This document shows, piece after piece, positions 57,101 through 64,000 of a stretch of DNA of 64,000 bases. The stretch is taken from contig CP053157.1 in NCBI GenBank assembly GCA_014607495.2, positions 9,362,001 to 9,426,000 of the forward strand. The letters run 5' to 3'. This DNA is from Carposina sasakii. Lineage: Eukaryota; Arthropoda; Insecta; Lepidoptera; Carposinidae. A program made the translations under genes and the position numbers. The notes under the pieces were generated by a model. That model saw only the letters and a list, made by a program, of their open reading frames with translations. It made no database searches and was not told where the DNA came from. Within the stretch, counting starts at the first letter, position 1, and each line of letters opens with the position of its first letter.

Positions 57101-60100
57101 GAAAAAAATACGCAAATAACTTACATCAGGAGTCAACAATCCAAACAGATATGGATTAATGATCCCAGCTACCGCAGCTAATCCATTAACGAAAGCCGAA
57201 CAGGTGCCTGCGTAGTTGGGCGCGATGTCCATGGCATTGATCTTCACGCTGCTATAGAAGCCAGCCATGAAGGCCATGGATGCTATGAACAAGCTGACAG
57301 CCTGTAGGCGGTTACAGCCAGAGTACGATGCGAGAATTATTAATATTGCCGGGAATGTTGAAGCTGAAAATAATAAAAGTATTTTACTGCCCATTATAAA
57401 ATGGAAAACATTTGTAAAATCTGTTTCAATAAGAGAAACCCATTAAATAAAACAGAGATACGAAGACACTAGCGCTTGTATCAATAGACTTTATAACGGA
57501 AACAAAGAGGTACTGTACGGGATGCCAGTCAAAAATGCAAAATATAAAATTGCAATGACACATTTTATACAGGGTGTAAAAAGACAACGTTGTTATTTTA
57601 ATACCTCATATTCTTTGTAACGTAACGATCATTTTTTTCTATGGAACCAACCCTGGGAAACGAAAAAAAAAAAATTTTTAATTTTTTTTTGATTGCAAGC
57701 AATGTATTCGATTGACAAATGTACCTACAAAACTAATATTTTTAAATATTAATATGGTGTCTTTAAAAAATATATTTGTCAACTGTTTCCAGATGGATTT
57801 ATTTAAAAAAAAATGCTAATATTCATGTAACTTTGGACCTCAATAACTTGGAAACCCGTAGTTTCCCAGGGGTTCTTCTATAGAAAAAAATGATTGTGAT
57901 GTTATAAAGAATACGAGGTATTAAAAAAACAAAGTTGTCTTTTTACACCCAGTATAGATACCAAAAGTGGATTCTACATTACCTTTACAAACGGAATTCC
58001 TATAATGATGGAGTTCCTACAGTAAAAATGCTAATACTCACATAAAGTTGTATAAATTTTCCGCCCGGTCGTGATACTATGCCATTTGTGTTTAATACAA
58101 AAGTCGCAAAAGGCAGCGAAAATAAAAGAACAAATATACATAGCGATGTATGGCAGGGCAGACATGAATCCTGTTTCTTTGATGTTGAACTTGAGCACAT
58201 CGGAGAAATATTTGGGTAAATCTGTTATCATAGCAAAGTATCCCCAATCATGTCCAACCTGTAATATGATATATTGTACATGTTAAAATATTTGAATGTT
58301 TATTCATGCTAAAACAATTTTACTTCCCAGATTACAATGACACTTAAAAGAGGTAGCTTAAACATGGATAATTATGGTCACATTGATCAAGTTAAGGTCT
58401 TTAGGACATCAGTTAATTTAGGTTATTACAGTTTTATTTTTTTAGATCTAAGCATTTATGTTTATTTTATTAAGAAATGTGGAAACTACTTTTAAGAGTC
58501 CTACAAACAGGTGCTATCTTCACAATATTTGTAGTAGCTTTGAATCAAAGAAAAAAAAATCGAGTTCCATAAAAAGGTAAAAAAAAAAGGTCAGTTTAGA
58601 AAAGAATAAAAACAATTACCGCTGCCAGAACGAGTACCCACAAAGGTTTAGATCTTAATAAGGCTTTAAAAGGTACCGGGTCCAGCTTTTTGTGTAACCC
58701 GGAGGCAGTTACGTTACTGTTGAGGTATTCCTTTTCTTTGTCAGAAATAAAGGGATGTGAATTTGGTGTACTGTAGCATAAAAATACCTGAAACGACAAA
58801 TTAAACTGTCAGGAGGTAAATATTTGAGTACAAATTTACATTTAAGGCTCGAGCACACCGGATGCGTATGCGTGCACGTACCTCTGAGTTTAATGTATAG
58901 AACTGTCACCGCTTGACATCTATGCTTACGTCTACGCATACGCATCCGGTCTACCCGTGCCTATACAGTTCCATAAATTACAACTCAGAGATACGTATAC
59001 GTCTACGATTACGTGCACGCACACGCATCCGGTGTGCTTGAGCCTTTATATTGCAAATTAAATAAATACGTTTATAAAAAAAAAATCAAGTTGATAACAG
59101 ATGCTATTGCTTAATTATATGTCTTAGATACCTAAATATAAAATGTTCTAACATAGGAAAATGTGACGATGGTTATTATCAAGCAGCTTATAGATATATC
59201 AAAATTAAATATTGTTCCTTACCCAAAATATAAACCAAATAATTCCCAAACCTCCGAAGAAATAGAACACGTTAGCCCAATCACCACCGTCAGCCAATAG
59301 TATACCAGAAATAATAGGGCCAAATATATTGCCAATTTGTGCCCCTCCGAATATCATCGCTCCAAAAACTGACCGCTCGGATGGGGGCACCCAGCGAGCC
59401 AGCAATAGCACAAATGCTGGAGTCACCGGTCCCTGAAAAATATAAGTAGGTACGACTGTATAAAACCATTGTCAGACTTTTTTTTAAATTTCATTCTTCT
59501 GAGAATGTGCACTTAAAAGTATATGAAATATCACGAGGCAAAAGAGCTGATAACTTTTTAAATTTTAATTAATGATTCAGTTACTTATATTAAAAAAATC
59601 TTAGAAATCCAATTACTCCATTTATTCTACTTCTTATAAAAGTTAAATAAACCCTTTTAACGATTACTTACTTCTCCTAATCCTTCAATTACTCGAATGA
59701 TGAACAGTCCAACAGCGCCTCCTATACTAACAGCCAGTGGAGTAAGAGCAGTAGCCAGAGAGGTAACAAGAAGACCTAATCCTAAGGTCCACTTCCCTCC
59801 AAACTTCTCTGCAAGTAATCCTCCAGGTAAATGTGTGAGGACGTACCCATAGTAGAAGGCACTTAAGAGGAAGCCTTGTGTTGCTTCGTCCCAGTCATAT
59901 TTATCGCGACCCTGAAATATAATTACCAAAATTTAGAGTACTTACATTCTTACAAAACTGAATAGTAAGATGTTGATATATCTATTCATACGAGATGATA
60001 GAATCATATAATAACAAATTGGATAGAAACTCGTATAAATAGAAATTAACCTATGTTTTCTCAGTATGAATGAAAGTAATATTTAAATTAATATTAGATA

Positions 60101-61747
60101 TAAGTTATAAGGAAATGAAAAGTAATATTTTGGTACCTAATTCTAGTTTGTGCTGAATGTAGTTATTTATTACAATCTTAGTAAAACTGTCGAAACAAAC
60201 TGAAAACATTTATACGTAAAGGTAAATGAAACTGCGAAAGTAGTATATGCCGTAACCCTCTACTTATGTATTCAAACGATAACCATTGTGTCTCTACAGT
60301 AAAATATACCGTGTTCTGCCAATTTCAAAAACCAATAAGTAAGTGTCTCTCGCAAAATCTTAATCTTCTTATTAATTTTAAATAAGTTACGTCTATCTCT
60401 ATGTCCATGTGTCTATCACGCACAACTTAGATTCTGTTTGTGTCAAATGTAATAAGTACCTTTTATAATTTTCGAACAACGTACGTGGATGCACTGTCAG
60501 CTGACATTTTGGTAATCATCACTAATAACGCAAATAAAATTCAGTAATGGTATTAGGACTTTGTTCTGGATAGATTGATGAAAACCTGACCTCAGCCGCA
60601 TGTTTATTGTGTATATTTATACTTCAAAGAAGCTTTAGTCAAACAACGATAACGAAGATTCCGAAAAGTACCTATGTTTTATTTAGTTTCTTTGTGTTTT
60701 TTATCTGATAACAAAATACAATGTAGTCGTAGTTAATTATTACAACTACTACATTTTACTACAAATCACCAACTACCTACTGTAGCTGTTATCTTTTAGG
60801 CTGTTAATTTTAGTAAAAATTATATTCTTGTTAAATTGATAGAGAAAATGATTAATGATAGGTCTTCGAAGCGGAGCGAATCATTATTCTAAGAGTAAAT
60901 CATAGAGAAAATAGAGTCAGCGTAGAATAGAGTGGCTTTCGGACTACAAAGTAAATAAATGGGAAAGAAAACTCGATGACATAATTCAAGTCCTAATGAA
61001 GATAATCAAGTCAAGATTTCAATATGTCAAGTGTCGCACTTGAAGATCAACATTCTCAATCCGTATCTATCTGACAGGGTCAGAAATAAACAGAATATTA
61101 TAATGATACACCTTGTTTTCATCTAAGTGATAGACCTGTGATTAGGACAATACCGTGTAAATACGTACAAAATTTAACATTGTTTGGGCTACACAAAGCC
61201 TATGACAGGTATCCCATACATACATATTGCTCTCAAATGTCATTTTTAAACCGTGTCTAATTTTAAACAAATAACAAAACGTTACTTACCTCAAAAACTA
61301 CCGAACTATTACCGCTGTCAGTACTTGTATTCAATCCAGGATTATCCGGGCATATCTCTCCCACAATATGCTCGGACTGCGGAGTGTACACCACCATCTG
61401 AGTGATTGTCATACTGAGGCAGACTCGCATGGTGAACGAGTTGGCTAGTGCGAATAGCCCCAAAATACCCAGCACATAGCGTTGTGGTATAATCAGTGCT
61501 AGAAACAATATTTTGTTATTTAAAAACATACAGGATAATACTAGATTCGAGCTCTTTAGATTGACTTAATATTAATGAAAGTGCAGTTATTCCTAACAGA
61601 TACTTACCTACCCTAACATAAGAAACGTACGTAGTTTGTACGCTAGTGGATATGAGGGAGTGATCCCTTCATAGATGTGGGTATATTTCGACAACGCATA
61701 ACGAACTTACCTTTGTTTAACACGAGTTTCCATCCCGATAACGTCAT
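53866..61747 (-). CDS. SLC17-type anion transporter, paralogue 1 (518 aa, 8 coding exons)
   Basis: Exons on the minus strand: 61747-61711, 61498-61290, 59911-59672, 59432-59223, 58787-58620, 58258-58042, 57363-57125, 54102-53866 (stop TGA). All junctions are GT..AG and in phase. Major facilitator fold, about 12 transmembrane segments in two halves around a central loop (residues about 233-270). Visible: TM1 MRVCL with R37; a loop with sequons N69 and N76; LAEKFGGKWTLGLG loop 2-3; R155 and E162 seven apart in TM4; LARWVPPSERS; GHDWGYFAMITDLPKYFSDV in TM7; NAMDIAPNYAG. Insect relatives are usually named 'putative inorganic phosphate cotransporter', but the substrate is not known. An in-frame ATG at 61768 (MVYFFIK-) has A at -3 and G at +4 and may be the real start (525 aa). 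An acceptor at 61783 implies an upstream leader exon. Confidence 0.9.
54515..54695 (-). mobile_element. LINE 3' tail in SLC17 paralogue 1 intron 7
   Basis: Shares 'gaagagatgcatgtacaatgg', 'aagcttatctctac' and 'atgacagcatattcaaataa' with 11040-11285, the 3' end of the LINE at 11040-12720. Only the tail is present. Confidence 0.6.
55140..55335 (+). repeat. Short interspersed repeat, 'gcatctccttccgtg' family
   Basis: 'catcagctgcatctcgacc' to 'gaacacagccgagtatata', in intron 7 of SLC17 paralogue 1. Confidence 0.7.
55577..56276. mobile_element. TIR element 'taggggacatctcgtct'
   Basis: Long inverted arms (about 110 bp: 55577-55693 against 56175-56276) beginning 'taggggacatctcgtct' and including 'ctggtcccactacgattcag'. 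A 480-bp AT-rich centre has no ORF. No target duplication could be seen. In intron 7 of SLC17 paralogue 1. Confidence 0.65.
56316..56505 (+). mobile_element. LINE 3' end, degenerate
   Basis: 'gcaattaagggttcccg', 'gcggtcaccaacccggc', 'gtggtgactattggcaaata' and 'cgtgccctgggggaggct'; truncated before the EAYVQQW end. Confidence 0.55.
56535..57007. mobile_element. TIR element CAGGGTG, second copy
   Basis: Homologue of 11678-12138: start CAGGGTGGAAGTGACAGCC, end CACCCTG, flanked by TATA and AATA. The 78-codon frame on the minus strand matches the frame of the other copy only because both are the same element, not a protein. Confidence 0.7.
57125..57363 (-). CDS. SLC17 paralogue 1, exon 7
   Basis: 239 nt, entered in phase 1. 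Residues 361-440: STFPAILIILASYSGCNRLQ, GFYSSVKINAMDIAPNYAG and ending GLLTPD. Equals exons 7 + 8 of paralogue 2 (122 + 117). Confidence 0.92.
57570..57952. mobile_element. TIR element CAGGGTGTAAAAAGACAA with TATA flanks
   Basis: Start CAGGGTG and end CACCCAG, about 55-bp inverted ends, TATA on both sides (57566-57569 and 57953-57956). Interior partly palindromic. In intron 6 of SLC17 paralogue 1. Confidence 0.75.
58042..58258 (-). CDS. SLC17 paralogue 1, exon 6
   Basis: 217 nt. VGHDWGYFAMITDLPKYFSD, LKFNIKETGFMSALPYIAMY and the loop FCIKHKWHSITTGRKI; leaves in phase 1 at TTAT|GTGAGT. Confidence 0.93.
58620..58787 (-). CDS. SLC17 paralogue 1, exon 5
   Basis: 168 nt, VFLCYSTPNSHPFISDKEKE (central loop), then LLRSKPLWVLVLAA. 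Donor GCG|GTAATT is non-consensus at +4 but keeps phase and length equal to paralogue 2. Confidence 0.9.
58845..59045. mobile_element. TIR element 'aggctcragcacaccgg' with TTA duplication
   Basis: 201 bp, inverted ends of about 40 bp, CpG-rich words such as 'gatgcgtatgcgtgcacgta', flanked by TTA on both sides. PIF/Harbinger-like non-autonomous element in intron 4 of SLC17 paralogue 1. Confidence 0.75.
59223..59432 (-). CDS. SLC17 paralogue 1, exon 4
   Basis: 210 nt. GPVTPAFVLLLARWVPPSER, FGGAQIGNIFGPIISGILL and DWANVFYFFG. Highly similar to exon 4 of paralogue 2. Confidence 0.94.
59672..59911 (-). CDS. SLC17 paralogue 1, exon 3
   Basis: 240 nt. GRDKYDWDEATQGFLLSAFY, THLPGGLLAEKFGGKWTLGL and FIIRVIEGLGE (R155, E162). 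Confidence 0.94.
61290..61498 (-). CDS. SLC17 paralogue 1, exon 2
   Basis: 209 nt, entered in phase 1. IIPQRYVLGILGLFALANSF then MRVCLSMTITQMVV (TM1), and a variable loop with two N-glycosylation sequons. Acceptor GTTTCTAG at 61499. Confidence 0.92.
61711..61747 (-). CDS. SLC17 paralogue 1, exon 1 (N-terminus)
   Basis: 37 nt: MTLSGWKLVLNK plus one base; donor AAAG|GTAAGT. Same phase as exon 1 of paralogue 2. An in-frame ATG 21 nt upstream (61768) has the better context and could add seven residues. Confidence 0.8.
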
Positions 61748-61783
61748 TTTTATAAAAAAATAAACCATAATACTACCTAAATA

Positions 61784-64000
61784 CTGTAAAAAGTCGTATC
61801 ACTATTTTATTAACTGCCCTAGCCTAGTAATTACTTCTATAATAAAAAGTTTTTTACGTGTATTAGAAATTTGCTATTGACGGATCTGACATGAAATTTG
61901 ATAAGGAGTCTCTTGAGCGGTATTTAGATAAAATGATAAGAATGTTAAGATAAACGTAAACAGGTGGAGGTAACCTCTTAGATATTTTAGTAACTTCAAT
62001 AACTTTAGAATTCCGTACTCAAAATCTAATATAAAAACCCATTTCAATTGGTCCAGTCCAGAGACATAAACACACATATACAAAAATCAGGCAAACTTAT
62101 CGATTTTCACTTGTCGTTTTTTGAACCAAAAAGGTGCAACAATTTTGCTATTTCATATTTTCAAAATTATACCTCATCATCATCATTATCAACTACCCTT
62201 AGATAGTCCAATTTCATTTTTGCTCTATAGAAACCCACTTACCTGAGCTGATACCCCCAGCAAAAAGTGGATCTAAGCCGCGAATAAGAGGCTCTCTTAT
62301 CACTGTGCGATAAAAATTACAAATACTTCGAATGTGTCTTGTCATATATCTTCAACACACTTGAATTGAATTAATAGATAGAAGCTGAATCATAATAATA
62401 ATACAACTAGCCACGCGCCGTATAAATTTTCATTATATTAGGTGTATCTATGTCCTGTTAATCAGTTGATACGATTTAAGGGTTATTGGTTTTTTTTACT
62501 ATGTAGTTGACGTCCGCTACTTCGACGGCATAGACTGCAGTAGTTTCATAGCCTTTTAGCAGCAAACAATAAAATATACTATATTGTGAAGTCGTGATGT
62601 CCGTCACAATATATACCCGAAAACTGTATCGGAATCGGTTAAGCCGTTTCTGAGATTAGCGTGCAGAAACAGAGATCAATTACAGTTGTAGCCGCGTGGT
62701 ACCGGCAGAGGAGAGTTTGTATCACCCCATAGGCGCCTAGCGTGGTGACTATGGGCAAAAACCCCCTATGGCAGTAGCTATGTGGCATGCCCTGGGGGAG
62801 GCCTACGTCCAGCAGTGGTCTGAAATAGGCTAAAGACTAAGACTACGAGTAACGGTTCCTCTAATGCCTCTTTCTGAAAGACAGATATAGATATAGCCGT
62901 GCATTTTTCGACTGCAGCTATTAACATTGTCGGAACTGCAAATTTGACATTTTCTTTTTATTGCATAGTAGGGTTTAAAATATTAATATCTATGACCTCT
63001 AAAAGTTTCAACTCTCAAAAAGGGTTTTTTCATATATTTTCCAGACGAGAAAAGTAGGATGTTGTCATAACGTCCAGTGAACATTGTAGGTGAACATGTT
63101 AAGACTCTGTTCCTGGAGATCATGCGCGTCTTTCATCAGCCGGATGTGCCACTTCATACTGTATTTTAGAAATATACTAGACGTATAACATAGTAGTATG
63201 TGCCAGATCCCTCAATGTTAATCGAATTTCATAATTTTCTTGTGTCGGATCTACCATGATCTACATTATTATTTGCTCGTGGTCAATAGACAACTATCGG
63301 ATATGGTAGTACCGACATTATTATTTCTACATTGACGCCTAATAATGTAGTATGTGACATTTTTCACATTTTCCATGCACTTCCCAATTATTATTCCACT
63401 TTTTAAACTCACAATATTATAAAGTATTCAAAACTATTGCACAATACCAAATTTCGTAGTGATGCGAGGTATTATGTCAATATTATTCACGTTTTAAACT
63501 TTAAACGGCCGTCCTGTCAAGGCGAGGTACTAGTGGACAAGTGAAAAACACCTTTGGCTAGAACAAATTGTTTTGGTATTTACAACTAACTATGGATCTT
63601 GAAAATAATACTCAACATACTTAAAGATATTATATAAGGAATGTGCTAATTCATTACACGATAGTGTATACTTAGCTCGAACAAAAATTATCTCAAAAAA
63701 AGCCCAATGTAAAATCTAAAACAAATAGTTATAATAAAATGTCTGACTTTCCAAACAATTTTTATATAGAAATATCCCTTTTTAATTACTACACGGAACC
63801 TGCTAAAATTTAGGTTTCACTTCATTCATTAAATTAGTCAATTATAAAGAAAACTGAATTCTAGAAAAAAATCCGACTTTCCATGCTCGTTTGTAACTTT
63901 AGTACTGCGCATGGCGCTTTAGGTGACGGACCTGTGTCAAATTTTTGACAAAAAAAACATCGAAATTTTTGATAAATACAAAGCAAAATATAATTAATAA
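61784..64000. other. Upstream region of SLC17 paralogue 1
   Basis: No further exon is seen. Repeats: 62500-62690 ('cgtccgctacttcg' family) and 62687-62850 (LINE 3' end). A short word at 63520-63550 is also present near 10032. A promoter or leader exon may lie here or beyond the window edge. Confidence 0.4.
62687..62850 (+). mobile_element. LINE 3' end
   Basis: 'gtagccgcgtggtaccggca', 'gcgtggtgactatgggc' and 'ctgggggaggcctacgtcc', then mutated QQW codons. Immediately follows a 'cgtccgctacttcg' repeat (62500-62690). Confidence 0.6.

Overview
The window is AT-rich eukaryotic DNA that reads as lepidopteran (moth or butterfly). Coding sequence is split by GT..AG introns. Intergenic and intronic DNA is packed with short repeats of the kind common in Lepidoptera: the 'cgacttcgtccgcgtgg' family, the 'atcacgcctttatcccttacggggtaggcagag' type, LINE 3' ends reading EAYVQQWTAIG-stop followed by (GAT)n, and tRNA-derived SINEs. 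No species can be named from sequence alone.

The only convincing complete cellular genes are two tandem paralogues on the minus strand, assembled here exon by exon. Both are SLC17-type (sialin / 'putative inorganic phosphate cotransporter') major facilitator transporters: an upstream copy of 518 codons (61747 to 53866, 8 coding exons) and a downstream copy of 506 codons (39456 to 31150, 9 coding exons). Exons 4 to 7 match in length (210, 168, 217 and 239 coding nt), except that the downstream gene splits the 239-nt exon into 122 + 117 with an extra intron. Every splice phase agrees, so both genes look intact. A third coding exon candidate (20761..20888, minus) opens an unidentified gene whose other exons were not found. 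A 102-codon ORF at 2682..2990 (plus) may be an orphan exon of another major facilitator transporter.

The most unusual object is at 14339..19848: a 5.5-kb, almost perfect palindrome built from one end of a Polinton/Maverick-type element. Each arm carries the terminal inverted repeat and the N-terminal half of a protein-primed family B DNA polymerase; the arms face each other across a 99-bp spacer. It is flanked by a 6-bp duplication (ATTACC) and splits a non-LTR retrotransposon whose two halves rejoin in frame across the empty site. Stop codons and a 180-bp tandem duplication are shared by both arms. The palindrome therefore copied an already dead polymerase, and must have been replicated and inserted by proteins supplied from elsewhere.

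Layout: 1-14 kb is repeat-rich intergenic DNA with LINE fragments, several TIR elements and an LTR plus tRNA-Trp primer-binding site (7288-7566). 14.3-19.9 kb is the palindromic Polinton. 20.7-20.9 kb is the lone exon. 21-31 kb is repeats. 31.1-39.5 kb is the downstream SLC17 gene. 39.5-53.6 kb is a dense mosaic of repeats and TIR elements. 53.9-61.8 kb is the upstream SLC17 gene. 61.8-64 kb is its upstream region. All boundaries were read by eye without alignment software.
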